From an uncultured Acidobacteriaceae bacterium (GTDB lineage Bacteria > Acidobacteriota > Terriglobia > Terriglobales > Acidobacteriaceae): 64,000 bases of DNA. The stretch lies in the NCBI GenBank assembly GCA_903911925.1, contig CAIWFH010000185.1, positions 124,001 to 188,000 of the forward strand, read 5' to 3'. How positions within the stretch are numbered: the first letter of the stretch is position 1; each line of letters opens with the position of its first letter. The notes under the pieces were generated by a model. That model was not told the DNA's origin. It made no database searches and saw only the letters and a program-made list of their open reading frames with translations. Positions 52,034 to 61,106 of this stretch are shown here, piece after piece. The position numbers were made by a program, and so were the translations under genes.

Positions 52034-52882
52034 ATGGGCCACAGTCAAGGTGGCCCACGTGCGCAGCGCAGCGGCCACAGCGGTTCGGCAACGGCTGGGG
52101 GAAAAGTCATTCAATTGCGAATTACGAAAGCTCTCCAATTGAGACGCGCCCACAGGGGCCGTGAAAGCGGATTCAACCCGATAGCCGCACTCGCGTTGAT
52201 CGCATTCGCCGCCTGGACCGGCTTGAGCGTGTGCGCCGTCTCACAGGTCGTTGTCAACGCCGGTAGCGCCCGCGAGGAAATTCACGTCAGATCGCTGAAA
52301 GCCATGCGCGACGCAGGTGTGGTGAAACAAGGTTTCGACTACTCCTGCGGGGCGGCCTCCCTGGCGACACTGCTCACCTATGGACTCAATGAGCCGGTGA
52401 CCGAAGATGCGCTGCTACGGCAACTGATTGAGCCGCTATCCCACGAGCAACTGACATCGCTACAGCATGACGGCCTATCGCTCTTCGACCTGCAGCAACT
52501 GGCGCAAAAGCGCGGCTTCAAGGCGCAGGGGTTCCGCATCCAGGGGGCCCAGTTCGCCAGGCTCTCATATCCCGTCATCGTCTACATCAAGCCCCACGGA
52601 TACAACCACTTCGCCGTGTTCAAAGGCGTTCGCGGCGACCGTGTGTACATGGCCGATCCGACGCTGGGAAACGTGCGCATGCCCATGTACCGCTTTCTCG
52701 ACATGTGGGCGGACAAATCGGGGCGAGGCATCATCTTCGCCGTTGAAAAGGCCGGCGGGGTTTGGCCCGATCGCTTTCAATTGCAACTCGCCGTTGGAAC
52801 CAGGCTCCCTATCGAAGTACTAAGCGCGGAAAGAATGAGTGAAATTGGAAAGCCGTTCCCCTTGACGGCTCCGACGAGGTGA
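52034..52882 (+). CDS. Membrane-anchored C39-family peptidase
   Basis: Stand-alone papain-fold peptidase, 282 aa. A single N-terminal span (about residues 47-72) should hold it in the inner membrane with the enzyme in the periplasm. Active residues: Gln99 and Cys105 in KQGFDYSCGAAS, His192 in YNHFAVFKG and Asp208 in MADPTLGN. Unlike bacteriocin exporters it has no ABC transporter part, resembling FapD of the Fap amyloid system. The start is uncertain: ATG 52034 has no ribosome site, while TTG 52115 follows GGGGGA. It overlaps the barrel gene by GTGA. Confidence 0.8.
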   Translation: MGHSQGGPRAQRSGHSGSATAGGKVIQLRITKALQLRRAHRGRESGFNPIAALALIAFAAWTGLSVCAVSQVVVNAGSAREEIHVRSLKAMRDAGVVKQGFDYSCGAASLATLLTYGLNEPVTEDALLRQLIEPLSHEQLTSLQHDGLSLFDLQQLAQKRGFKAQGFRIQGAQFARLSYPVIVYIKPHGYNHFAVFKGVRGDRVYMADPTLGNVRMPMYRFLDMWADKSGRGIIFAVEKAGGVWPDRFQLQLAVGTRLPIEVLSAERMSEIGKPFPLTAPTR

Positions 52883-54144
52883 TCGGTTTGAATCGAAAGC
52901 CCCGCACGCAGTTTCCCTGGTACGTAATTTCCTGTGCTTGTGTGATGGCGGCCGCCTTGTGGCTCGCTTCAACTGCGGCGACAGGCCAGTCTGCGCTGGG
53001 CCCCGAAGTGCTGAACCTGGACGAAGCGGCCGAGCTGCTGAGGGTGCCGCCCGATGTTGTCAAGGCTATGGCCGAGTCCCAGCTCATCCCGGCCCGCCGT
53101 GTCGGGGATGCCTGGCGATTCGGCCACGACGCACTGATCGAATGGCTGAAAGGAGAACAGTTCGCGCGAGCGGCCAAAGAGATGACCGTGGTAAGCGGGC
53201 TGGGACGTGCAGAAACGCTGCAGCACGAGTTGGCCGGCATCACGGCGAGGGGCATGACGCCAGCGTCGCCCGTCGCGCGGCCCTCGGCGGCAACCGGGAT
53301 TGAGACCGCGCCGGCCCAGACCACCCTGGGCGAACGGCCTTCGACACCTACCAGCGAGGCCATTGCTTTACGCGATGAGCGCGTCCTGCTGGGCCGCGGC
53401 GCAGCCACAATCGAGTTCGGCGCTGTTTACGGCAAAAGCGCGCAGACGCTGGTGCCGGTGATTCGCATGGAGGAAAAGGACATGGGCGTGAGTGGAACGC
53501 TGCGCTATGGCCTGAAGGACGATTTGCAGCTTACGGTGTTGGCGCCCGCCACCTGGCGGCGAACGACCACTTTTACCGACGCTTCGGTATCCGGCACGAG
53601 TTCGCCGCTCATCACTACAACAAAGTTTGGAATCGCGGACGACGCTTCCCTTTCACTGCTGGGCGTTGCGGGGCGTGAGGCGATACGGAAACCGACGATT
53701 GTGTGGAGCATTGACGGAGTTGTGCCCACGGGAGCCGGCGACAGCGCTGTAGGTGGCGGCCTGGTGTTGTCCAAGAGCTACGATCCCGCGGTGCTCTTCA
53801 CCGGGCTTACATACCTTTACGGAGTGCACATCAATCCGGGCGACTCACGGTTTTCGCTGGCAAAGCAGAATGTCGGGTTTCAAGTTGGTTACACGTATGC
53901 AATCAACGAATCCCTGGCATTATCCACTGGTTTCGTGGGCACCTACCGCAACTACCAGTCGCCGGATGGCGTCTCAATCCCGCCTCAGCGCGAAAACTAT
54001 GCCCTGCAATTCGGGACAACGTGGCTGCTGACGCGTTCGCTCTTCATGGAGCCCGCGGTGGCCATGAGCATTGGCGGAGATACTCCAGGGCTTACGCTTT
54101 CACTGGATTTTTCGCGCTCGATTCGCTGGAAGAGCAAGCCGTGA
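52879..54144 (+). CDS. Exported excisionase-type HTH domain fused to an outer-membrane barrel
   Basis: A 421-aa protein. Residues 13-37 form a signal peptide (VISCACVMAAALWLASTAATG). Residues 45-95 then read LNLDEAAELLRVPPDVV and ARRVGDAWRFGHDALIEWLKG, the clear pattern of an excisionase/MerR-type HTH_17 domain normally found in the cytoplasm. A Pro/Thr/Ala linker (100-170) leads to about 245 residues of alternating strands ending in LTLSLDFSRSIRWKSKP, a transporter-like barrel. GTG 52879 overlaps the peptidase stop; TTG 52888 is possible. By analogy to FapF it may be the outer-membrane pore, with the HTH as periplasmic plug or substrate dock. Confidence 0.78.
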   Translation: MIGLNRKPRTQFPWYVISCACVMAAALWLASTAATGQSALGPEVLNLDEAAELLRVPPDVVKAMAESQLIPARRVGDAWRFGHDALIEWLKGEQFARAAKEMTVVSGLGRAETLQHELAGITARGMTPASPVARPSAATGIETAPAQTTLGERPSTPTSEAIALRDERVLLGRGAATIEFGAVYGKSAQTLVPVIRMEEKDMGVSGTLRYGLKDDLQLTVLAPATWRRTTTFTDASVSGTSSPLITTTKFGIADDASLSLLGVAGREAIRKPTIVWSIDGVVPTGAGDSAVGGGLVLSKSYDPAVLFTGLTYLYGVHINPGDSRFSLAKQNVGFQVGYTYAINESLALSTGFVGTYRNYQSPDGVSIPPQRENYALQFGTTWLLTRSLFMEPAVAMSIGGDTPGLTLSLDFSRSIRWKSKP

Positions 54145-54279
54145 GAAGAGACGTTCGATATCGCGCTTCAAGTCTGAGTTGACCTCAGACGAATCTCATC
54201 CCTGCCGTCCCTATTCAGGAGGAAAGAAGACGGCAAGGGCGAGTCTGCCTGAGTCATAATCATCACCCGATAGTGCAGG

Positions 54280-54420
54280 TTACTGGTTGTTGCGGGGGTG
54301 GTGGTGATGGTAGTGGTGATGGTGATGATGGGGATGGACCACCACCACAACCTGCGCCTGCGCCGCATAGGGAACCGCGAGACAGAAGAAGAGCATTACG
54401 CCAAGAAATATCTTTTTCAT
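54280..54420 (-). CDS. Secreted histidine-rich small peptide
   Basis: A 46-aa product beginning MKKIFLGVMLFFCLAVPYAA with a textbook signal peptide (cut after AQA), leaving a mature peptide of about 25 residues with eleven His in HPHHHHHHYHHHH. GGGGA lies directly before ATG 54420; the longer frame to 54525 makes no sense as protein. Such peptides bind Ni, Zn, Cu or Co. It lies alone, convergent with the barrel gene. Confidence 0.65.
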   Translation of the reverse strand: MKKIFLGVMLFFCLAVPYAAQAQVVVVVHPHHHHHHYHHHHPRNNQ

Positions 54421-54738
54421 TCCCCAAGTGTGCACCGCTGCGAGGGGATGCGCTGAGCTACCATGACCTGCAGCTTTTCGGCGTGCTAAGCAGCCGGAAC
54501 AGAGCTCAAGCTTTTGTGGCGTCACCCGCGCAACCGGGGTGCCCGCAGTGGCAAACCATTACCGTCTGGCCCGCGGTGCCCTCGCAGAATGCGCTGCAGT
54601 ACTTTGCCTGTTCAAGTGGAACGCAACAACAAACAGGATTGGCGCATTTCTTGGGACTGTTCATCGTATGCCTCTTTTCAGGCTGTCTCGCCTATCCTGC
54701 GGGACCACCGACTTGCGAATACGATGCCTGATCGATTG
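54421..54738. other. Intergenic region upstream of the His-rich peptide
   Basis: This 318-base gap must hold the promoter of the His-rich peptide (reading left). Open frames on the plus strand are short or overlap and show no ribosome site or known motif. Nothing else is recognised. Confidence 0.5.
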
Positions 54739-54767
54739 AAAAGGATGGCATCTGCCGGATGCCATCC
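54739..54767 (-). terminator. Terminator of the PhyH gene
   Basis: A perfect 10-bp stem, GGATGGCATC (54743-54752) with GATGCCATCC (54758-54767), followed on the minus strand by TTTTC. It lies 13 bases behind the dioxygenase stop. Confidence 0.75.
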
Positions 54768-54779
54768 CGGCAGCTTAGG

Positions 54780-55718
54780 TTACCGCCAGCGATCCATCCA
54801 GGGCCCCGAAACCATGGCGTTAAATTCGTCTTTCATCTCCATGGCCTTGTCGGCCCTGCCGATCTCAATGGCGTTGCGGCTGGTTTTGGCCCAGGCCTCC
54901 CAATCGATCGTGTACGAGGGATCTTTGGCGGTGCGCATCAGGATGGGGTCCTTCACGCCTTCCAGCCCGTGCGGTTCCCCGGGACGCTGCCAGCGCAGAT
55001 CAACGCTCCAGCGAATGCGGTCGGAGCGATTTTCAGTGCTGCGATGCGGCACCAGCTGATTGAGCAGCAGCACCGAACCCAGGGGCATGTTGCAGGTGAC
55101 GATTTCGCCCGGCGGCAGATCGGCGTCTTCAATATATAGATACCAGGAAGCCTTGCTGGCCTTCTTGTTTTCGAGCTGATGCTGGAACACCTTGCCTGAC
55201 TTGTGCCCGCCCTTCAGGACCTGGATGGTGCCGTTTTCCGAGTCAGCGTCGATAAGGGGAATCCAGGCTGTGGGCTGAAAGGTATGCTCGGCGCCGGCGG
55301 CCAGGTAAGCCGTGTCCTGGTGCCAGGGCACCGTCGACAACACGTGCGAAGGCGCCTTGGAGCGCAGGTTCCACACCGGGTGCCCCATGATCTCCGGCCC
55401 AAGAATTTGTTCGATCATTTCAAGCAGTTTGGGCGAGGACCACAACGCGGCCAGTTGCGGCTTGAGTATGCCGCCAATGTGGATCAGCACCGCTGCGCCC
55501 GGAAAATCCCTTTCCAACGCGGTGAGCCGATAGTAGAAACTCTTGTCGGCATGAAGGTTGGTAATCTTCCCTGCCCCCTGCAGCCGCCGGGCCAGATCGT
55601 CAACCAGGCCGTCGATCTCGTCCTGCAGCCCCTTCAATTCCTCGGCCTTGAATAGATCGTGAACGATGAGAAACCCATCGGCGTCGTATTGCTTCAACTG
55701 AGCTTCAGATAAACGCAT
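54780..55718 (-). CDS. Phytanoyl-CoA dioxygenase (PhyH) family protein
   Basis: Fe(II)/2-oxoglutarate-dependent oxygenase of 312 aa. Iron ligands H133 and D135 in PWHQDTAY and distal H225 in VPHRSTENRSDRIRWSVD (in part), with R235 or R237 for 2-oxoglutarate. Substrate unknown; bacterial members hydroxylate many small molecules. I start at ATG 55718, nine bases after GGAGGGGG; the frame runs open to 56054, but there it overlaps the 3' end of the permease gene and has no protein character. Confidence 0.88.
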   Translation of the reverse strand: MRLSEAQLKQYDADGFLIVHDLFKAEELKGLQDEIDGLVDDLARRLQGAGKITNLHADKSFYYRLTALERDFPGAAVLIHIGGILKPQLAALWSSPKLLEMIEQILGPEIMGHPVWNLRSKAPSHVLSTVPWHQDTAYLAAGAEHTFQPTAWIPLIDADSENGTIQVLKGGHKSGKVFQHQLENKKASKASWYLYIEDADLPPGEIVTCNMPLGSVLLLNQLVPHRSTENRSDRIRWSVDLRWQRPGEPHGLEGVKDPILMRTAKDPSYTIDWEAWAKTSRNAIEIGRADKAMEMKDEFNAMVSGPWMDRWR

Positions 55719-55884
55719 GAACTCGACCCCCTCCGTCGTTCTGAGATGCTTCCTGGCGGCTTGCGGCGCAGGGCTTTTTGATTCTCCTACGAATGCCGCG
55801 CAGCTGGCTACACCATCCATTGACGCAGTTTCGGAGCGAATGGTGTAAGCGCATCGCTGCCGGCGGCCAGGGGGCGGGCCTGCC

Positions 55885-57672
55885 CTACTTTGCCACCAGC
55901 GACGTGAATGGAGCCACATAGGCCATGAGGTAGACAAACACGCCCACCAGCGAAGCCAGCGCAAGGCTGTGCAGGAAGACGTAGCGCAGGATGGTTCCTT
56001 CCTGACCGTAGCTCTGCGTGGCGGTGCTGGCCACCACGATGCTGGGCGCTGCAATCATTTTGCCCATCACGCCGCCTACCGAGTTGGCCGACGCCATCAG
56101 CGCCGGAGAAACGCCGATTTGTTGGGCCGTCATCTGTTGGAGACTGCCAAAGAGCACGTTCGACGACGTGTCAGACCCTGTGGTCGCCGTACCTATCCAG
56201 CCGATCAGCGTGCCAAAAAACGGATACAGGACGCCGGAGCGGGCAAACGCCAGGCCCAACGTCGCATCCAGCCCGCAGTAGCGCGAAACGAAACCCAGCG
56301 CCATCATTGCCGCGATGGTGATCACCGTAAACCGGATGCTGAATACCGTCTTTGCGAGCGCCCTGGCCAACGTGCCCGGACCAAGTCCCATAAGAAATCC
56401 GGCAAGAATTGCGGCCAGAAGGGTCCCCGTCCCGGTGGCCGCGAGCCAGTTCAGATTGAAGATTGCGGGCTCGGCGGCCGGACGGGCCACGACAGGCGGA
56501 ACACGCTCAACAATATTGTGCAAGCCAGTGACTGCAATCCGCATCGAGGTCTTCTGGTCCACCCAATGGGAGAACTGCGGTATGCCCCACGCGAATACCA
56601 CCAGCCCCAGAACAAGCCACGGCAGCCAGGCGCTGAAGGTTCCACCCGCTCCGTGCTCAAACCGCAGGCGCGACTGGCCGGATACGTCTTCGCCCCGCGC
56701 ATTGAGAACCCGTTTTGGCTTCCAGAAGCGCAGAAAACCTACCAACGCAATAATTGCCGAGGTGGCGGCCGTGATATCCACCAGCCATGGACCCTTGAAG
56801 GTGCCCATGAATAACAGTGTCCCCGTAAAAGTTACACTCGTGACCAGAATTGCCGGCCAAACCTCAAGCATGGCGCGGAATCCGGCATAGGCCCAGACGA
56901 GCCAGAACGGAACCAGAAAAGAGAATGGCGCCATCATAACGGCAACTGTTTTTGAAAGCACCATCACATCCAGTCCGGTGACTGCGTGCAACGCAAGAAC
57001 CGGAATGCCCAGCGACCCAAAGGCCACCGGGGCGGTATTGGCCAGCAGTGACAGGCCGGCCGCCTGAATGGGGCGAAATCCGAGACCGATGAGGATCGCC
57101 CCGCACACGGCTACCGGCGCTCCAAAGCCCGCCGCTCCCTCAAAAAATGCGCCGAACGCGAATGCGATCAGCAGCAGTTGCAGTCGCCCGTCATCGGTGA
57201 TGTTGGTCAGGCTCTGCTGAAGCACTTCGAACCTGCCCGTCTTCACCGTGAGTTGATAAAGAAAAATCACCGGCAGAATGATCCAGCAAATTGGAAATAT
57301 GCCGTAGCCCGCACCATAGGCGGCAGCGGTCAAAGCAAGCCGGGCCGGCATCTGGAAGACGGCGATGGCGACGGCCAGGGCAGCGGCGAGGCCAAGGACT
57401 GCGGCAACATGCGCCTTGAGACGCAGGCCAGCCATGGCCCCCAGCAGCACAACTACGGGCAGCGCCGCAAGCAGGGTTGATAGCTGCCAATGCCCGGTTG
57501 GATCGTAGCCCTGCGCCCATAACCCACTAGTTGGATTGGTGCGGAGCAGATAAACCGCGGCCGCCAGCAGGGCCAGAATGCCCCCGGCCATCAGCACGCC
57601 TGAAGATGCTGCGGCCGGCTTCTTTTCCGGCGCCTTGGCCGGATCACCGGCCGAAGAAACTGTCGATCCCAT
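55885..57672 (-). CDS. lctP: L-lactate permease (LctP family)
   Basis: Inner-membrane lactate/glycolate transporter, 595 aa, with about 13 spans. Family blocks: FFEGAAGFGAPVAVCGAILIG (in part FFEGAAGFGAPVA), LANTAPVAFGSLGIPV, and near the end TGSDTSSNVLFGSLQ and ANSVGGVMGKMIAAPSI. About 25 cytosolic residues come first. ATG 57672 follows GAGGCGA. It is 21 kb from lutABC but could feed or empty the same lactate pool. Confidence 0.9.
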   Translation of the reverse strand: MGSTVSSAGDPAKAPEKKPAAASSGVLMAGGILALLAAAVYLLRTNPTSGLWAQGYDPTGHWQLSTLLAALPVVVLLGAMAGLRLKAHVAAVLGLAAALAVAIAVFQMPARLALTAAAYGAGYGIFPICWIILPVIFLYQLTVKTGRFEVLQQSLTNITDDGRLQLLLIAFAFGAFFEGAAGFGAPVAVCGAILIGLGFRPIQAAGLSLLANTAPVAFGSLGIPVLALHAVTGLDVMVLSKTVAVMMAPFSFLVPFWLVWAYAGFRAMLEVWPAILVTSVTFTGTLLFMGTFKGPWLVDITAATSAIIALVGFLRFWKPKRVLNARGEDVSGQSRLRFEHGAGGTFSAWLPWLVLGLVVFAWGIPQFSHWVDQKTSMRIAVTGLHNIVERVPPVVARPAAEPAIFNLNWLAATGTGTLLAAILAGFLMGLGPGTLARALAKTVFSIRFTVITIAAMMALGFVSRYCGLDATLGLAFARSGVLYPFFGTLIGWIGTATTGSDTSSNVLFGSLQQMTAQQIGVSPALMASANSVGGVMGKMIAAPSIVVASTATQSYGQEGTILRYVFLHSLALASLVGVFVYLMAYVAPFTSLVAK

Positions 57673-57804
57673 TTCGCCTCGATTGTGCAAGCCCCGGCAA
57701 TTGCATTGAGTCAAGCTGACGGACCACGCGGATATCGAGTCCAGTGTACATGCGGAATTCGAAGCAGGTCTTCGGGTTGGCCGTTCTATACTGTCGCCAA
57801 GCCT

Positions 57805-59127
57805 ATGCGTTTACTTGCCTCGCCAGCCCTGCTGCTTTTCGCCATTCCCGCCTTCATCTGCGCCCAGACCCCGGTGACAAACTTGCACAAAACCAATTCA
57901 AAGACCCAAAGCCCGGAGAGCTTTCATCGCTCGGCACTGGTGGTTGACACCCACGCCGACACTCCGCAGCGCTTTGTGGATGAGAACTTCGACTTCGCCG
58001 GCCCGCTCAACGGCGGCAATCTCAACCTGGAGTCCGCCCGGAAGGGCAACCTGGGCGCCGAGTTCTTCTCCATCTGGGTTGAGCCTGCCTTGTACAAAGG
58101 CCAGTACGCCCGCCGGACCCTGGAACTTATTGACTCCGTCAAGCAGCAGGTAGCCAAAAACCCCAAGCAGTTGATGTTTGTGGCAACCCCGGAAGGCATC
58201 GAGTACGCCCACCGCACTCACAAATTTGCCGTGCTGATGGGCATTGAGGGCGGCCACTCCATCGAGGGCTCCATCCCACTGCTGCGCCAGTACTACGCGC
58301 TGGGCGTGCGCTATATGACCCTCACCTGGGCCAACTCCAACGGCTGGGCCGACTCGTCGGGAGACATCGACGACAAGTCCGTGACGCACACCAAGGAAGG
58401 CCTGACCGAGTTCGGCAAGGACGTGGTGTACGAGATGAACCGGCTGGGCATGATGGTGGACATCAGCCACGTCTCCGACCGCACCTTCTTCCGGGCGTTG
58501 GTCATTTCAAGGGCGCCGGTGATCGCTTCGCACTCAGCGGCCCGCGCGCTGTGCGATGCGCCGCGCAACATGACCGACACCATGCTCACCGCAGTCGCCA
58601 ACTCCGGCGGCCCGGGTTCAAAGGGCGGCGTGGTGCAGGTGAATTTCTACAACGGGTTCCTTTCGCAGGCCTGGCGCGACGCGCAACTGAAGATAAAACC
58701 CGAAGCCGACAAGGCTGTTGAAGAAATGAAAGCCAAGGCCAAGGTCGAGGGCAAAGAGGTGACCTACGAGGACATCGCGAAGGTACAGAAGCCTTTTGCC
58801 GACCGCATTCCGCGTCCGCCGCTGTCGGTGCTCATTGACCACATCGACCACATCGCAAAAGTAGCCGGAGTGGACCACGTAGGCCTGGGCTCGGACTTTG
58901 ACGGCGTGGCCGGCCAGCTGCCAGAGGGTATCGACTCCGCCGCCGACCTGCCCAAGATTACCGAGGCGCTGATGGCGCGCGGCTACTCCGCCGAGGATTG
59001 CCGCAAGATTCTGGGCGGGAACCTGCTGCGCGTCTTCCGCGAAGTGGAACAGGTGGCCAAGGAACTGCAAGCCGAAAACCGGCCGCGCATCACGGAAAAG
59101 CAGCCGTTCAACGAGTGGCAGAAGTAG
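57805..59127 (+). CDS. Secreted membrane dipeptidase (M19)
   Basis: Zinc dipeptidase of 440 aa with signal peptide (MRLLASPALLLFAIPAFICA). Zinc ligands: H50 and D52 in VDTHADTP, Glu in MGIEGGHS (about 148), His in DISHVSD (about 222) and His in IASHSAAR (about 243). The late Asp is in HVGLGSDFDGV. It cleaves dipeptides, including D-forms in some members, in the periplasm. Start ATG 57805; the frame upstream lacks protein character. It is divergent from lctP. Confidence 0.92.
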   Translation: MRLLASPALLLFAIPAFICAQTPVTNLHKTNSKTQSPESFHRSALVVDTHADTPQRFVDENFDFAGPLNGGNLNLESARKGNLGAEFFSIWVEPALYKGQYARRTLELIDSVKQQVAKNPKQLMFVATPEGIEYAHRTHKFAVLMGIEGGHSIEGSIPLLRQYYALGVRYMTLTWANSNGWADSSGDIDDKSVTHTKEGLTEFGKDVVYEMNRLGMMVDISHVSDRTFFRALVISRAPVIASHSAARALCDAPRNMTDTMLTAVANSGGPGSKGGVVQVNFYNGFLSQAWRDAQLKIKPEADKAVEEMKAKAKVEGKEVTYEDIAKVQKPFADRIPRPPLSVLIDHIDHIAKVAGVDHVGLGSDFDGVAGQLPEGIDSAADLPKITEALMARGYSAEDCRKILGGNLLRVFREVEQVAKELQAENRPRITEKQPFNEWQK

Positions 59128-59327
59128 GGCGAATGTTTGATGGACGAGGCGCGGATCTGTCCGCGCCTGCTCGCATCCTGAAACCCGGCATTTCTCAAGG
59201 ACATTTTCGCGCGATCCGTCACAAATTCTGCCGTTTCCCCGGCCATGATTGATAACTCCTCAACCATCATTGTCGTCAACGAACTATACTGTCCCTTCGC
59301 CCCAATCCCTCACATGGAGACAAATTG

Positions 59328-60989
59328 ATGCGTTTCAAACACTGCTTCTCTGCCGCTCTGGTTGCGGCGTCTCTGCTCCTTCTGCCCGCCCTGGTGCGCG
59401 CCGACGATGACTCAGCCAAAGCCGCGGCCGCTGACAAGTCCGCAGCCAAGCCCGCCGACAAGGACGCCGAGAAGACCCCTCCCGCCGAGGTTACAACCCA
59501 GGGAACTGTCGAAGTCGGCGGCCAGAAGATTGCGTACACGGCCATTGCCGGCACGCTGACTGTCGGATCGACGGACGCACAGGATTCGCAACTCGACAAG
59601 GACGGCAAGCCACAGGCCGGCAGCCAGCTAGCCAACGGCGAGCCCAAGGAGCCGAAGGACGCAACTCCTTTCGCCCGAATGTTTTACGTGGCATACTTCA
59701 AGAAGGACGCGAAAGCTGAAGACCGCCCTGTGACCTTCTTTTATAACGGCGGCCCGGGCAGCTCGACCGTCTGGCTGCACATGGGGTCGCTCGGACCCAA
59801 ACATGTGATCACCGAGGGCGACCAGCACCTGCCCGCCGCGCCCTACAAGATGGTGGACAATGCTAATACCCTGCTCGACACGAGCGACCTGGTATTCATC
59901 GACATGCCTGGAACCGGCTTTGGCCGCCTCATTGGCAAGGACGCCGAAAAGGCCTTCTGGGGCGTGGACGAGGACGCCAACGCCTTTGCCCGCTTCATTG
60001 CCCGTTTCATCACCAAGTACAACCGCTGGAATTCGCCCAAGTACATCTTTGGCGAAAGCTACGGCACCACGCGCTCGGCGGTGCTGTCGGACATTCTGGA
60101 GAACCGCAAGAGCATCGACCTCAACGGCGTCATCCTGCTCTCGCAGATCTTCAACTTCACGACCGATATTGACTTCCCCACCGGCAACCCGGGCGTTGAC
60201 TTGCCTTACGTACTGGCCCTGCCCACCTTTGCCGCGACAGCCGCGTATCACAAGAAACTGCCTCAGCAGCCGGCGGCGCTGGAGCCTTTCCTCAAAGAGG
60301 TAGAAGATTTCGCCATGGGGCCTTACTCGCACGCACTGGCCCTGGGCACCGACCTGAGCAAAGAGGAAAAACAGCAGGTGGCTGAAAAACTGCACGAATA
60401 CATCGGCCTGCCCGTTGCCTACCTGCTGAAGGGCAACCTGCGCATCAACGGCGGGGAGTTCGAGAAGAATCTCCAGGATGACCAGGACCTGACCACCGGA
60501 CGGCTTGATACCCGCTTCTCAGGCCCCCACATCGACCCTCTCAGCCAGGGAGCCGATTACGACCCGCAGAGTTCGGCAATCTCCTCGGCCTACGTTTCGC
60601 TCTTCAACGACTACGTGCGCCGCGACCTGAAGTACGGAGAAGGCCAGACCTACCTGCCCGAAGCCTTGTTTGGGAACGGCTTTCCCTGGAGTTTGGCTCA
60701 CAGGGGCAACCCCATCAACCTGAATGTCGCGCCAGATCTGGCTGAAGCCATGAAGATCAATCCGCGGCTGCGCGTGATGGTCAACGGCGGATACTACGAC
60801 CTGGCCACGCCGTTCTTCGCCGCAGTCTACGAGGACAAGCATCTGCCCATCCCGCAGTCGCTTGCCAAGAACATTGAATATGACTGGTACGAGTCAGGGC
60901 ATATGGTTTACGTGCGGGACGAGAGCCTGAAGCAATTGCATGATCGCGTCGCGGCGTTTATCAAGAGCACGCAGGCGGATAACAAGTAA
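59328..60989 (+). CDS. Secreted serine carboxypeptidase-like protein (S10)
   Basis: Alpha/beta-hydrolase peptidase of 553 aa. Signal peptide to about residue 25, then a Lys/Ala/Asp-rich stretch, then the S10 core: FFYNGGPGSSTVWLHMGSLGP (in part NGGPGSS, oxyanion hole), catalytic Ser in FGESYGTTR (about 244), Asp in GGYYDLATP (about 490) and His in ESGHMVYV (about 527). The start is ATG 59328 with GGAGA upstream. Together with the M19 and S53 enzymes it points to peptide feeding. Confidence 0.9.
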   Translation: MRFKHCFSAALVAASLLLLPALVRADDDSAKAAAADKSAAKPADKDAEKTPPAEVTTQGTVEVGGQKIAYTAIAGTLTVGSTDAQDSQLDKDGKPQAGSQLANGEPKEPKDATPFARMFYVAYFKKDAKAEDRPVTFFYNGGPGSSTVWLHMGSLGPKHVITEGDQHLPAAPYKMVDNANTLLDTSDLVFIDMPGTGFGRLIGKDAEKAFWGVDEDANAFARFIARFITKYNRWNSPKYIFGESYGTTRSAVLSDILENRKSIDLNGVILLSQIFNFTTDIDFPTGNPGVDLPYVLALPTFAATAAYHKKLPQQPAALEPFLKEVEDFAMGPYSHALALGTDLSKEEKQQVAEKLHEYIGLPVAYLLKGNLRINGGEFEKNLQDDQDLTTGRLDTRFSGPHIDPLSQGADYDPQSSAISSAYVSLFNDYVRRDLKYGEGQTYLPEALFGNGFPWSLAHRGNPINLNVAPDLAEAMKINPRLRVMVNGGYYDLATPFFAAVYEDKHLPIPQSLAKNIEYDWYESGHMVYVRDESLKQLHDRVAAFIKSTQADNK

Positions 60990-61017
60990 AGGCGTTCGGA
61001 ATCAGAATGCCACTGAA

Positions 61018-61059
61018 AAGCTGGGTGCCCCAGGTCTCGATTCTGAGACCTGGGATACC
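61018..61059. repeat. Palindromic intergenic repeat, copy 2 (inverted)
   Basis: Stem CCCAGGTCTC (61029-61038) and GAGACCTGGG (61045-61054) around a 6-base loop. Reverse-complemented, the 42 bases match 2207-2248 with two changes in the loop. It lies 28 bases behind the S10 gene and about 50 before the next. Confidence 0.75.
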
Positions 61060-61106
61060 ACAAATCTCTGCCGAGGAACGCGCCTTGGCCTTGTAAACTA
61101 GCCACC

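Noticed and set aside
52879..53170. HTH gene as an excisionase of a mobile element
   Set aside because: The HTH is behind a signal peptide and continues into a barrel; no integrase, attachment site or phage gene is nearby.
55719..56054. N-terminal extension of the PhyH frame
   Set aside because: It overlaps the 3' end of the lactate permease gene and a strong ribosome site lies before the internal ATG 55718.
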